Notes: generated by a model from the sequence alone, not told the origin. DNA of 64,000 nucleotides from Rhodobacter sp. (GCA_027490955.1 JAIXXB010000013.1:1-64000); one strand, 5' to 3'; shown: positions 9,265 through 18,113, counted from the stretch's first letter. Numbers and translations: made by a program.

Positions 9265-10962
9265 TCACTGCACCAAATAGGGGCGCACAGGGGGTTTTGC
9301 GCCTTTGTGGCCCTGCTCGGTCAGGGGGAAATCCCCCACCAAAGTGGGCTGCATGCCCTGATTGCGCAGCGCCTGCAAAAACTGGCCAAACCCTGTCAGA
9401 TCGGTCAAAATCGGGGCCTCGGTCAGCCGGCGCATCGCGCGGGGGCTGATTTCATCGACAATGGCTTGCAGCGGCTCGATCGGGTTTTCGACAAATTCCG
9501 CCAGATTCCACACCCGCACCCGCGCCTTAACCCATGGCAGGCGCAGCAGATTGGCAAAATCGGTTTCAATTTTCTGCAATCGCGCCGCCTCGCGGCGGAT
9601 ATCGGCAAAATCACGGTTGGATTTGAACAGGGCCAGCGCCCACCCCCCCGTGATCATAGAAATCTGCGCATTTGGATCGCGGGCCAAGAAATGCGTGATG
9701 GCTTGGTTATCGGCAGGGCCGAATTGAAAGCATTGCCTCTCGCCCCGCGTGTTCCACAAAAGATTGGTCAAAAAGTCCAGCGGGCGATAATCGCGCGATG
9801 CCGCAGAATCGGGCAGCCCGCCCATAAATGTGGTCTCGCCTTGGGCGAAATGCACGCGGTCTGGGGCGTAAAGATGGCCATGCACGCGCGCGCCTGTCGA
9901 TTTGACCAGCCATTTTTCCCAGTTTTCAAACACTTCGGAAAACCCTGCAAATACCGAATAGGGCGCGGCGGTGACGCCATTTTCCCAATCGTGGTTGGGA
10001 TGGCGGCTTTGCATATACAGGCCAGAGCGCCCCTTGGTGCGCCGCTCGACCGCCTTGGCAAACAGGCGGTCTATTTTGGCGGCATTCGGCTCTCCTCCCA
10101 AATCGGGGGCAGGTTGACCCGACAGGAAAGTGTCATACAGCTTATCGGCCTGCGACCAGATTTTGCGCGCCACAAAGCAATCGGATTTGCGCAACAGGGC
10201 AAGGTGATCGTCATAAAACACATGCGGCTTGCCCTGAAAATCAAACTTGGCCAGCGTCAGCGAACGGCTTTCGACATTGCCAGAGACCTGCCGCACCATG
10301 GTTTGAAAATAGCTTTCATCGGGAATCCAGACGCGGCGGAAATAGGCGTCAATGGCGGGGCGGTCGGGGTTTTGCAAAATCGCTGTTAGGGTTTGGCGTG
10401 TCAGGCACCACCATTGGCTGCCCAAATGCGGCACAATCCCCGCAGGAATGCGGCGGCGAAACCCGATACTGCGCTGCAATTTGACATAAAAATCAAAGGC
10501 CAAGCGCTGTTTGCGCCACGAGAAGGGAAAGCGCAGGGTAAAGCGTTCAATATCCAGCCCGCCCACTGTCCAACCCACATCGGCGGTGGTCACGCTTTCG
10601 ATGAAATTGGTTTGCGGGCGCGCATCCAGATAGGCGCGCAAATCCTCGACAGGGCGCAGCGGGATGCAAGAGCCTGATGCCAAAAACACATGGCGCACCT
10701 GCGCAAAATCGCGCAGCATGATGGTGGCGGCATCTTGGGTGGCGGCAACCAGCCCCCATGTGCCCCATTCGCAGGCAAAGCGCCGCGCAAAGCGAATATT
10801 GGGCAGGCCCGACAGCGCGCGCACCATCTCGTCGTAATTTCTGCGCTTGGTGCGCCGATCAACATGGATGACCACGGGGCAATCATGCTGGGCCCAATGG
10901 CGCGCCACCTGCACGGCGCGCGTCAGGTCATTGTGGCACAGCATGATAAAGCCCACGCTCAT
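9265..10962 (-). CDS. GT14-type (core-2/I-branching) glycosyltransferase with unknown C-terminal domain
   Basis: Residues 1-290 look like the GT14 family: MSVGFIMLCHNDLTRA, VVIHVDRRT, then FLASGSCIPLRP and GSQWWCLTR, as in beta-1,6-N-acetylglucosaminyl- and xylosyltransferases. About 275 further residues have no motif I recognise beyond a resemblance to Rhodobacterales-specific uncharacterised domains. The chosen start is ATG 10962, which overlaps the stop of the upstream GT2 gene as ATGA; a longer frame to 11040 would run into that gene. With the sulfotransferase 3 bases downstream, it forms a three-gene carbohydrate operon. Sugar donor and acceptor cannot be read from sequence. Confidence 0.7.
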   Translation of the reverse strand: MSVGFIMLCHNDLTRAVQVARHWAQHDCPVVIHVDRRTKRRNYDEMVRALSGLPNIRFARRFACEWGTWGLVAATQDAATIMLRDFAQVRHVFLASGSCIPLRPVEDLRAYLDARPQTNFIESVTTADVGWTVGGLDIERFTLRFPFSWRKQRLAFDFYVKLQRSIGFRRRIPAGIVPHLGSQWWCLTRQTLTAILQNPDRPAIDAYFRRVWIPDESYFQTMVRQVSGNVESRSLTLAKFDFQGKPHVFYDDHLALLRKSDCFVARKIWSQADKLYDTFLSGQPAPDLGGEPNAAKIDRLFAKAVERRTKGRSGLYMQSRHPNHDWENGVTAAPYSVFAGFSEVFENWEKWLVKSTGARVHGHLYAPDRVHFAQGETTFMGGLPDSAASRDYRPLDFLTNLLWNTRGERQCFQFGPADNQAITHFLARDPNAQISMITGGWALALFKSNRDFADIRREAARLQKIETDFANLLRLPWVKARVRVWNLAEFVENPIEPLQAIVDEISPRAMRRLTEAPILTDLTGFGQFLQALRNQGMQPTLVGDFPLTEQGHKGAKPPVRPYLVQ

Positions 10963-11969
10963 GCCCAATTTCCTTTTGACATCAGCCCCAGAATTTCCAG
11001 TTGCCGCCAGTTGATATAACGCTCGCTCCACTTGGTCCAAAGGTCGGGCTGGCTGGCGATGCCCGCGCGATAGGCGCGGTATTCGTGCGAATTGGCGTAA
11101 TGCTGGCGGCGATCCATTTCTTCTTCGGCCTTATCGACCAGCGTGTGAATGAACTTGGCATGCAGCAAGCATCCCGATGCCTTTTCCCCGCCCCATTCAT
11201 CATAGACAAGGTTCAGCCCGCGCGGCAGCAGCATATGGGTGGATGAAACATAGGCATAGGGCCGTTGCCATTTGACCAGTGGAATCTTGTTCAGCGCGGG
11301 GGCGCGTTCGGGCAAATCGGCAAAGAACATGCGCGCACGCGGGCCACCTTGGATCCACAGGTTGCCAAAGCGGCGGTTGCGTTCAATCACGTAATTGCCG
11401 CTGTCAAAATAGGGCGCATGGGCGATAGGGTCTTGCCCCTCGCGGTAGGGGATCAGATCAAAGGGGCCTTTGGGATACATATCCAGCAGCATGGCCGAGA
11501 AAGATTTGATCGAAGAGGCATCCAGCCAATCTGTCAGCGCGCGCAACGGGCGCGTGTCACAAAACGGATAGACGAAGAATTCGTCAGGATCGACTGTCAG
11601 GCACCAATGGTTATGGCCATAGCGCAAGAGCAGCCAATTGATCCAATCCATGCCAAAGCGGGCGCGCTTATAGCTGGCGGTGCTGTGCCAGAGCGAGACA
11701 TCGGGCTGGGCGGCCAGATATTCGCGCGTGCCATCGCTGCTGTCATTATCGACAATCAGAAAATGGTTCACACCCAAATCGCGGTAGTATTTCAGAAAAT
11801 AGGGCAGGCGGATGCGTTCGTTGCGCATGGTGGAAAACAGCAAAATAGCGCTGCGGCCAATCTGGGCGGTTTGGTCGGCAATAGGGCGCAGTTCACGCCG
11901 CTTGCGAAAGGCGCGCACCAGCCAGCGCCTGCGCGCAAGGCGTAACATATACCGCGTTGCCAATCTCAC
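10959..11969 (-). CDS. Glycosyltransferase family 2 protein
   Basis: The 336-residue protein begins with a basic, tRNA-synthetase-unlike leader (LRLARRRWLVRAFRKRR), then the GT-A core: LFSTMRNERIRLPYFL, FLIVDNDSSDGTREYL and a metal-binding LTVDPDEFFVYP. This arrangement fits the Glyco_tranf_2_4 type of GT2. The GTG start at 11969 is taken, but ATG 11948 is also possible. It is first in a three-gene minus-strand operon with the GT14-like protein and the sulfotransferase, coupled by a 4-base overlap. Product unknown. Confidence 0.75.
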   Translation of the reverse strand: MRLATRYMLRLARRRWLVRAFRKRRELRPIADQTAQIGRSAILLFSTMRNERIRLPYFLKYYRDLGVNHFLIVDNDSSDGTREYLAAQPDVSLWHSTASYKRARFGMDWINWLLLRYGHNHWCLTVDPDEFFVYPFCDTRPLRALTDWLDASSIKSFSAMLLDMYPKGPFDLIPYREGQDPIAHAPYFDSGNYVIERNRRFGNLWIQGGPRARMFFADLPERAPALNKIPLVKWQRPYAYVSSTHMLLPRGLNLVYDEWGGEKASGCLLHAKFIHTLVDKAEEEMDRRQHYANSHEYRAYRAGIASQPDLWTKWSERYINWRQLEILGLMSKGNWA

Positions 11970-12015
11970 CTAAATGCCTAGCCTGTTGCCGTTACCCATT
12001 TCATGCCCACGCAAA

Positions 12016-13146
12016 TTACCCGATCTGCGTCAACACCACCTTAAAGTGATCTGCCCAAAGTGGTAGATTTTGTTTTTTGCGACCGCTTTGCTGATCTGCG
12101 GCCAAGATTTTGATTGTTTCCAACCAAGAATAACTGTCCCTTGGGTCAAGGTAAACTGGGAAGTCACCACAAACTTCGCGTAAAACGGGTAAATCTGAGG
12201 CGATGACTGCAGTGCCAAGGCCCGCCGCCTCTAGCGGGGGCAGGCCAAAGCCTTCGGCAAGGCTGGGAAACAGCAGCGCGCGCGCGCCTTGCAACAGGCT
12301 GGCCACTGCGCCATCGGACAGATTTTCGCCGTGCAGCACCGCGCCTTGCGCCTGCAACTGGGCCATTTGCGCAAACAGCGCCGCATCCGCCCAGCCTGCC
12401 GCGCCAATCACCACCAATTGCGGGGCGGGTGCGGGCAGGTTTGGCCAGATGTCAAACAGCAGCTTCAGGTTTTTGCGCGGCTCGATCGTGCCAAGGGCCA
12501 CGAAGTAGGGGCGGGTCGGGGTGATGGGGCTGGGCGCGGGGGCGGCCAGCGTCACCCCCAGCGGGGCCAGAATGGCGGGCGGAATGCGGCCTGCGGCAGC
12601 AAAATGCGCCTCGGTTTTGGCGCGGGCATCGGCGCTGATATGAATGACGCGGGCCGCAAACCGCGCCGTGGCGGCGATTTTTGCGGCAAAGGGCACATGC
12701 GTGCCCGCGCGGGCAAATTCGGGGTGATCCAGCGGGATGGTATCATGGATCAACACCACAGATGTCACCCCATAGCGCTGCATGGCGGCCAGCGTCGAGG
12801 CGCGCAGATTGCTGTGACCCACATTCAGATAGGCCGTGCCATGGGGCAGGCGGCGCAGTAGATGGCCCAGCATGAAATGGGGCCTACGCGCGATGGCATA
12901 AGGGCGGATGACAGCCAACAGATCTTTGGGAAAGATGGGCCTGCCAAGGCTGGCCTGCAATTGCGCGCATCCCTGCCGCCCCAGCAGAACAAGGCCCAAA
13001 GCTGTGCGGATCAGCCCAAAGATCGGGCTATCTTGCGCCAAAAGATGCGCAAGATAGGCCGCTTCTACCCGATCAATCCCCGTCATCTGGCCGCGCCCAC
13101 TGCGCGAGACCAGCCGCGTCAGATCCAGCAGAAAGCCCCCCGCCAC
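12016..13146 (-). CDS. Glycosyltransferase family 1/4 (GT4-like)
   Basis: This 376-residue GT-B enzyme has the second-domain motifs of retaining GT4 transferases: YFVALGTIEPRKNLKLL at the domain start and LFPSLAEGFGLPPLEA, the E-x7-E donor-binding motif. The N-terminal half shows GQMTGIDRVEAAYL and HDTIPLDHPEF, common in mannosyl- or rhamnosyltransferases of polysaccharide clusters. The start is GTG 13146, 12 bases after the galU stop, so the pair is probably cotranscribed from galU. The C-terminal 25 codons are rather AT-rich. Donor and acceptor are unknown. Confidence 0.78.
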   Translation of the reverse strand: MAGGFLLDLTRLVSRSGRGQMTGIDRVEAAYLAHLLAQDSPIFGLIRTALGLVLLGRQGCAQLQASLGRPIFPKDLLAVIRPYAIARRPHFMLGHLLRRLPHGTAYLNVGHSNLRASTLAAMQRYGVTSVVLIHDTIPLDHPEFARAGTHVPFAAKIAATARFAARVIHISADARAKTEAHFAAAGRIPPAILAPLGVTLAAPAPSPITPTRPYFVALGTIEPRKNLKLLFDIWPNLPAPAPQLVVIGAAGWADAALFAQMAQLQAQGAVLHGENLSDGAVASLLQGARALLFPSLAEGFGLPPLEAAGLGTAVIASDLPVLREVCGDFPVYLDPRDSYSWLETIKILAADQQSGRKKQNLPLWADHFKVVLTQIG

Positions 13147-13158
13147 CAGCCTAGGGGC

Positions 13159-14052
13159 CTATTGCGCGGCTTTTTGCAGGGCCATCATATCGTGCAAATA
13201 GGCCCCAAATTCTTCGCACAGATCAGGCCGCGACAGGCCAAAGGCCACAGTCGCCTGCAAAAACCCCGCCTTAGAACCGCAATCATAGCGCTGACCGCGA
13301 AAGCGATAGCCAAAGACTTTGCCCGAGGCAGCCTCTTCGGCGATGGCATCGGTCAGTTGAATTTCACCGCCCGCGCCCTGCTTCATCTTATTGAGATTGG
13401 TCATGATTTTTGGCGACAGAATATAGCGCCCGATCACCGCCAGATTCGATGGCGCTTCTTGGGGTTTTGGTTTTTCCACCATGCCCTTGGCGCGCACGAT
13501 CATGCCGTTGTCTTGGTCAATATCCAAAACGCCATAGGAGGACGTCCGATGCGGCGCAACTTCCATGGCCGCTACCATATTGCCGCCTGTTTCGGCATAG
13601 GCCTCGACCATCTGCTGCAAGCAGGGCTTTTCGGCGGCAATCACATCATCGGGCAAAAGCACGGCAAAGGGTTCATCCCCGACCAATTTGCGCGCGCACC
13701 ACACCGCATGGCCCAAGCCCATAGCACGGTTTTGCCGCACATAGGCAATCGCGCCAGAATCCATATTGGTGGATTTCAATATCTCTAACAGATCCGTCTT
13801 GCCCGCCCGTTTCAGCGCGGTTTCCAGTTCGGGCGAATGATCGAAATAATCCTCTAGCGCGGATTTGCCGCGCGAGGTGACAAAAATGAAATCTTTGATG
13901 CCAGCGGCCCGCGCCTCGTCGATGGCGTATTGGATCAAGGGGCGGTCAACCAAAGTCATAATCTCTTTGGGGATGGATTTGGTCGCAGGCAAAAACCGCG
14001 TTCCCATCCCAGCAACAGGAAACACTGCTTTGGTAACTTTTTTGATCTTCAT
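13159..14052 (-). CDS. galU: UTP-glucose-1-phosphate uridylyltransferase
   Basis: It makes UDP-glucose, the donor for surface polysaccharides and the precursor of UDP-galactose and UDP-glucuronate. The 297-residue nucleotidyltransferase shows GMGTRFLPATKSIPKEIM, the nucleotide-binding loop with the activating lysine, then LVDRPLIQYAIDEA, VLLPDDVI and GYRFRGQRYDCGSKAGFL. These are close to the family consensus and the length is typical. It heads a pair with the GT4 gene. The 135-base upstream gap (14053-14187) is AT-rich and probably holds its promoter, but no convincing -35/-10 pair was found. Confidence 0.92.
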   Translation of the reverse strand: MKIKKVTKAVFPVAGMGTRFLPATKSIPKEIMTLVDRPLIQYAIDEARAAGIKDFIFVTSRGKSALEDYFDHSPELETALKRAGKTDLLEILKSTNMDSGAIAYVRQNRAMGLGHAVWCARKLVGDEPFAVLLPDDVIAAEKPCLQQMVEAYAETGGNMVAAMEVAPHRTSSYGVLDIDQDNGMIVRAKGMVEKPKPQEAPSNLAVIGRYILSPKIMTNLNKMKQGAGGEIQLTDAIAEEAASGKVFGYRFRGQRYDCGSKAGFLQATVAFGLSRPDLCEEFGAYLHDMMALQKAAQ

Positions 14053-14187
14053 CTGCTCGAACCTTTGGATGTGCTGCGGCTGCAGGACAGCTCTTGTTTC
14101 AATTTATGGCATGGCTCTGGCCTATTGCATAGGTTTTTCAATCAAAAGATTAAAAATCGTCCAAGTTTGTCGCGCATGACGACCATA

Positions 14188-15405
14188 TCAACCGGTCAAG
14201 CCGCGATAGGGCGCGATGCGGGCGGTCTCTTTGGCTGCGCGGGCGGCAAAGCCGCGCCAGAACAGGGCGGATATATCGCGGTCACTGCGGCCCCAAATGC
14301 CGCCCTCTTGCCACCAATAGCCTTGGGGCAAAAACTGCATCTTATGCCGCCGCAGGCTGGGGGCAAGGCAGATCACAGTGACGATCTGGCCCTGCGCAAG
14401 GGCGGTGGCTGCGCGCCTGTGCAGCGCCTTTTGCGCCCAAACCCAGCCAAAGATCACCACAGATTGGCGCGGGCCTGCGCCGAGAAGGGGCAAAAATGGC
14501 GCGGCTGCACCAAATGTTTGCGCCGCGCCACAGGGGCGCGCCATGCCAGCCTGCCAGCCTGCATCAAGGCTTTCGCGCAGCGCCTGCGCCTGCACTGCGG
14601 TGACTTTGCCCGATGCGCGCAGGGATGCGATCCGCGCGGTCTGCGCCGCAAACATCCCCTCGCGCCCGAGTTCGGCATCAGGCCCTGCATGTTTGCGCAA
14701 AAACACCGCCGTGCTGGCCGCAATATCAAACAAGGTCACAGGAACGCGGTTGGCCTGCCTGCGCGCGCTGGCCAAAAACCCGTGATGCACCTGCGCATCT
14801 GGCACGATCATGGTGCGGCCCAAAGGGGCGATGCGCAGGTTTACATCTGCCTCATCCAGATAAAAGGCAAAGGCAGGGTCAAAGCCACCGATGGCGCGCA
14901 GGGCAGACAGGCGAAAGGCGCAATTTGTGCCTTGGGTTTTGACCGTTCGGGCGCGCGTGCCCTGATGCAGGCTGGGGGTTTGGGGCACATCTAGCGGGTG
15001 ATCTTGGCCCAAATGATCCACGGCGCAGGCCTGCCATTGGTAAGAAATGCCACTCCTCCCGCGCACAAAGCCCGTTGCCGCCACCACATCCGCGCTGTCA
15101 AAGGCCGCAATCAGCCGCGCGGCCCATGTCGGTTCGGGCACGGCATCATCATCGATAAACAGCGCCAGATCACCCGCCGCATGGGCAATGCCCAAATTGC
15201 GCGCCGCACTGATATTGGGCTGATCAAAGGGGATAATCTTCACATCCCCCTGCCCTGCCAGCCCCGCGCAGGCGGCAGGATCGGCGACCACGATCAGTTC
15301 GATGTCAGGCGCGCTTTGCTGGCGCAGGGCGCAGACAGCGCGCGCAAGGGCCGCGGCGCGGTGGCGCGATACAATGATGACCGAGGCGCGCAGCCCTTTG
15401 CTCAC
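14188..15405 (-). CDS. Glycosyltransferase family 2 protein with C-terminal extension
   Basis: Residues 1-250 are a GT-A/GT2 core: SVIIVSRHRAAALARAV, IELIVVADP, NISAARNLGIAHAAGDL and LFIDDDAVPEPTWAARL, with the DDD metal site. The last roughly 120 residues are arginine- and alanine-rich without a motif I recognise. The best start is GTG 15405, 8 bases after the kdsB stop and preceded by TGGGGCGG; the frame stays open to 15432. It is coupled to kdsB and cysQ in a minus-strand operon, which places it in envelope or LPS glycan synthesis. The sugar is unknown. Confidence 0.75.
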   Translation of the reverse strand: MSKGLRASVIIVSRHRAAALARAVCALRQQSAPDIELIVVADPAACAGLAGQGDVKIIPFDQPNISAARNLGIAHAAGDLALFIDDDAVPEPTWAARLIAAFDSADVVAATGFVRGRSGISYQWQACAVDHLGQDHPLDVPQTPSLHQGTRARTVKTQGTNCAFRLSALRAIGGFDPAFAFYLDEADVNLRIAPLGRTMIVPDAQVHHGFLASARRQANRVPVTLFDIAASTAVFLRKHAGPDAELGREGMFAAQTARIASLRASGKVTAVQAQALRESLDAGWQAGMARPCGAAQTFGAAAPFLPLLGAGPRQSVVIFGWVWAQKALHRRAATALAQGQIVTVICLAPSLRRHKMQFLPQGYWWQEGGIWGRSDRDISALFWRGFAARAAKETARIAPYRGLTG

Positions 15406-15415
15406 GGCCGCCCCA

Positions 15416-16216
15416 TCAGGCCAGCCCCGCATTATGGGCGATCATCGCTTCGACAATGGGGATGTCTTCGGGGTTATTCACCTCCCAAAACTGATGCGCG
15501 CGGGCTTGGACCTGCACACAATGCACCCGCCGCCCCTGTTCCAAAAAGCGCAGTTGTTCCAAGCCTTCGCGCGCCTCTAGCGGGCCTATGGGCCAGCGCG
15601 GGTAATCGCGCAGCGCCCCCGCGCGATAGGCGTAAAGGCCCACGTGATGAAACACAGGGGTCGGGTCGGCAGGCGCGAAGTTTTGCGCACAAAAGGGGAT
15701 CACCTCTTTGGAAAAATACAGCGCCGCGCCATCTGCGGCAAAAACAGCCGTTGTGCCGCCCACACGCCCTGCTGCGCGGTCGGCGATTAGGGCGGCGCGC
15801 ATCGCGCCATCGCAGCACAGCACGGGGGTGGCAACATCGCAGCCGCCCTGCGCCATGGCCGCAACCAAATCAAGGGTAAACCATGGCGGGGTCAGCGGCG
15901 CATCGCCCTGCAAATTGACGATCACATCAAAATCGCCCATCGCCGCCGCCACTTCGGCGCAGCGTTCGGTGCCGTTTTGCGCCTGCGCGCTGGTCATCAC
16001 CACCGCGCCGCCAAAGCCCTGCACATGGGCGGCAATGCGCGCATCATCCGTGGCCACGACCACCTGCGCGCCAATCATCTGCCCTGCGGCCATTCCCGCC
16101 GCCCATGCGCGCTGCACAAGGGTCTTGGCCCCATCTGGCCCTGTAATCTGCGCCAGAGGTTTGGCGGGAAAGCGCGATGAAGCATAGCGCGCGGGAATGA
16201 CAATAAGGGTTTTCAT
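15416..16216 (-). CDS. kdsB: 3-deoxy-manno-octulosonate cytidylyltransferase
   Basis: It activates Kdo as CMP-Kdo for transfer to lipid A. The 266-residue enzyme begins MKTLIVIPARYASSRFPAKPLA, the cytidylyltransferase N-terminal loop, with VNLQGDAPL and the HVGLYAYR motif later. The length is slightly above the roughly 250 of E. coli KdsB. It lies 3 bases from the cysQ stop and 10 bases from the following GT2 start. kdsD for the same pathway is about 11 kb away on the other strand. Confidence 0.9.
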   Translation of the reverse strand: MKTLIVIPARYASSRFPAKPLAQITGPDGAKTLVQRAWAAGMAAGQMIGAQVVVATDDARIAAHVQGFGGAVVMTSAQAQNGTERCAEVAAAMGDFDVIVNLQGDAPLTPPWFTLDLVAAMAQGGCDVATPVLCCDGAMRAALIADRAAGRVGGTTAVFAADGAALYFSKEVIPFCAQNFAPADPTPVFHHVGLYAYRAGALRDYPRWPIGPLEAREGLEQLRFLEQGRRVHCVQVQARAHQFWEVNNPEDIPIVEAMIAHNAGLA

Positions 16217-16219
16217 GTG

Positions 16220-17017
16220 TTAGCGTTTCAACTCCACACCCGGGGCATAGGCAATGAAGAAAGGGTTGTCCCATCCTGCCTTGCCATAGATCAGCGGATC
16301 ATGGCTGTGAAAATCCACCATCACCCCCCCTGCCCCGCGCAGCACCGCATCGCCCGCCGCCGTATCCCATTCCATCGTGCGCCCAAGGCGGGGATACAGA
16401 TCAGCCTCGCCCGTGGCGATCAGGCACAGTTTCAGCGAACTGCCAGCCGAGGTCATATCGCGCACAGCATATTTGGCGATATAGTCATCGGTCGCAGCGT
16501 CGCGGTGCGATTTAGAGGCCACGACCATCAGGGCAGAATTGTCGGGCGCAGGGTTTACCGCAATGGGCTGCATTGGCCCCACGTGATCCAGATCATGCGC
16601 GCCCATCTCTTCAACCGAAGCCCCCTGCGCCGTGGTGTAAAACAGCCGCCCCTTGGCAGGGGCATAGACCACGCCGCGCACAGGCACGCCGTTTTCGACA
16701 TAGGCGATATTCACAGTAAAATCGCCGCGCCGTTGGATAAACTCTTTGGTGCCATCCAAAGGATCGACAATCAAAAACGTGGCCGCGCGCTGGGCATGGC
16801 TTTCGGCATCTTCCTCGGTGATCAGGGGCACGGCGGGAAAGGCTGCGCGCAGACCTGCGGCAATAATCGCATTCGCGGCCTCGTCTGCCTCGGTCACAGG
16901 GCTGGCATCGGATTTGATTTTCACATCAAAATCGGGGCCGTCATAGACCTGCATGATCTTTGCCCCCGCCAGCAGCGCCAGCCTGCGCATCACCGCCTGC
17001 AACTGCCCATAGTCCAT
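16220..17017 (-). CDS. cysQ: 3'(2'),5'-bisphosphate nucleotidase CysQ
   Basis: It hydrolyses 3'-phosphoadenosine 5'-phosphate, the by-product of PAPS use in sulfate assimilation and in sulfotransferase reactions. The IMPase-fold motifs are present: EEDAESH for metal binding, DPLDGTKEF and the late EWDTAAGDAVL. Start ATG 17017 (MDYGQLQ) is preceded by GGGGGCG and gives 265 residues, close to the family; the frame extends to 17050. It begins the kdsB-containing operon. Because the neighbourhood contains sulfotransferases, it may serve to clear PAP from glycan sulfation; this is inference. Confidence 0.88.
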   Translation of the reverse strand: MDYGQLQAVMRRLALLAGAKIMQVYDGPDFDVKIKSDASPVTEADEAANAIIAAGLRAAFPAVPLITEEDAESHAQRAATFLIVDPLDGTKEFIQRRGDFTVNIAYVENGVPVRGVVYAPAKGRLFYTTAQGASVEEMGAHDLDHVGPMQPIAVNPAPDNSALMVVASKSHRDAATDDYIAKYAVRDMTSAGSSLKLCLIATGEADLYPRLGRTMEWDTAAGDAVLRGAGGVMVDFHSHDPLIYGKAGWDNPFFIAYAPGVELKR

Positions 17018-17061
17018 TTTCGCCCCCAAACTGGCCGCGCTGCCACACAAACGCCGCCTTG

Positions 17062-17090
17062 TTGATTAATACCTTATTTGCCCTTATCAT
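17062..17090 (+). promoter_or_regulatory. Candidate sigma-70-type promoter of the ABC permease gene
   Basis: TTGATT (17062-17067) and TATCAT (17085-17090) are separated by exactly 17 bases in the divergent gap between cysQ and the permease. The predicted transcript would start about 65 bases before the ATG at 17164. The call is based on box quality and spacing only. Confidence 0.55.
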
Positions 17091-17163
17091 GGCACGAAAG
17101 GGAAACAGCAAGATTTCCCGTCAGATTTCGCAAGGCTGACATCACAAGAGGCAAGGCAAACCC

Positions 17164-17985
17164 ATGTTTCGCGTCCACACAAGCACTTCAGGATGGGCTA
17201 TCACTTGGCGGCTGCTGGAACTGATCTTCCACGCCTCGGTGCGCCATATCCGCAAAAGCCACGGCAACGCGCTGGTTGGCCTTTTGATGGCGATTTTGCA
17301 ATCGGTCATCATGGTGGCCGTCATGGTCTTTATGATGGATTTGCTGGGCATGCGCCGCATGGCCGTGCGCGGCGATTTTGTGCTGTATATGATGACGGGC
17401 GTGTTCAACTTTGCCACCTATACCCAAACCTTGGGCGCCGTGGCAAAATCTGATGGCCCCACATCAGCGATGATGAAACATTCGCCCATGAACCCCATTG
17501 TCGCCATTGGGGCAGCGGCGCTGGGCACACTGTATTTGCAAGTGCTGTCTGCCGCCACAATCTTGTTCTTTTACCACACGCTGTGGACACCCATCACAAT
17601 CCACGAGCCGCAATATGTTTTTGGGGCCTTCATGCTGTCATGGTTTTCGGGCATCGCCACGGGCATGATCTTTAAGGCCGCAACCCCGTGGCAGCCCGAA
17701 TTGGTGGGCACGCTGACCTCGATCTATTCGCGCATGAATATGATCTTTTCGGGCAAGATGATGCTGGCCAATTCCACACCGGGCTACATTCTGGCGATGT
17801 ATTCGTGGAACCCCTTGTTCCACACCATCGATCAGACCCGCGGCTATATGTTTGAAAACTATCACCCGCATTATTCGTCCATCACCTATCCGATCTATGT
17901 CTCGCTGGCGCTGATGATGATCGGCCTGATGGGCGAGCATTATTCAAACCGCTACATCTCGCTGAGCTGGAGCGCGAAGCGATAG
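17164..17985 (+). CDS. Capsule-type polysaccharide ABC-2 transporter permease
   Basis: The 273-residue membrane protein resembles KpsM/Wzm permeases that move lipid-linked polysaccharide across the inner membrane. A cytoplasmic amphipathic start is followed by about six hydrophobic helices, including [21 protein letters not shown] and the late [19 protein letters not shown]. Conserved ABC-2 loop features such as [21 protein letters not shown] sit before the last helix. No KpsT/Wzt ATPase is adjacent; the next gene is dnaK. The partner must be elsewhere. The start ATG 17164 lacks a strong Shine-Dalgarno but is preceded by AGAGGCAAGG. Confidence 0.78.
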   Translation: MFRVHTSTSGWAITWRLLELIFHASVRHIRKSHGNALVGLLMAILQSVIMVAVMVFMMDLLGMRRMAVRGDFVLYMMTGVFNFATYTQTLGAVAKSDGPTSAMMKHSPMNPIVAIGAAALGTLYLQVLSAATILFFYHTLWTPITIHEPQYVFGAFMLSWFSGIATGMIFKAATPWQPELVGTLTSIYSRMNMIFSGKMMLANSTPGYILAMYSWNPLFHTIDQTRGYMFENYHPHYSSITYPIYVSLALMMIGLMGEHYSNRYISLSWSAKR

Positions 17986-17999
17986 CCCAGACCCGCAGG

Positions 18000-18028
18000 G
18001 CGCGACCAAGGCGCGACCAAGGCGCGAC
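18000..18028. repeat. Short tandem repeat, 11-base unit
   Basis: The unit GCGCGACCAAG occurs at 18000-18010 and 18011-18021, followed by a partial copy (GCGCGAC) at 18022-18028. All copies are identical. It lies just after the permease stop codon and before the terminator hairpin. No function is evident. Confidence 0.8.
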
Positions 18029-18032
18029 ATGG

Positions 18033-18058
18033 CCTGCGCCCGTTTGGCGCAGGGTTTA
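18033..18058 (+). terminator. Candidate terminator after the ABC permease gene
   Basis: A perfect 8-bp stem, CCTGCGCC (18033-18040) with GGCGCAGG (18046-18053) around a 5-base loop, is followed by the short GTTTA. The U-run is weak, so termination may be partial. Confidence 0.5.
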
Positions 18059-18113
18059 CACAAGTTTAAGCATTATTTTGCTATCGCCTTGCGCAAATCT
18101 TAGGCAGCCCCCG

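Noticed and set aside
8644-10389. 581-residue open frame on the plus strand
   Set aside because: It runs antisense through the sulfotransferase and GT14 genes; its His/Gln/Arg-rich composition is what antisense reading of such GC-rich genes gives.
14093-14170. AT-rich stem (TTTTTCAATC / GATTAAAAA) as a terminator between the GT2 gene and galU
   Set aside because: The stem has mismatches, few GC pairs and no proper tail, so it was not annotated.
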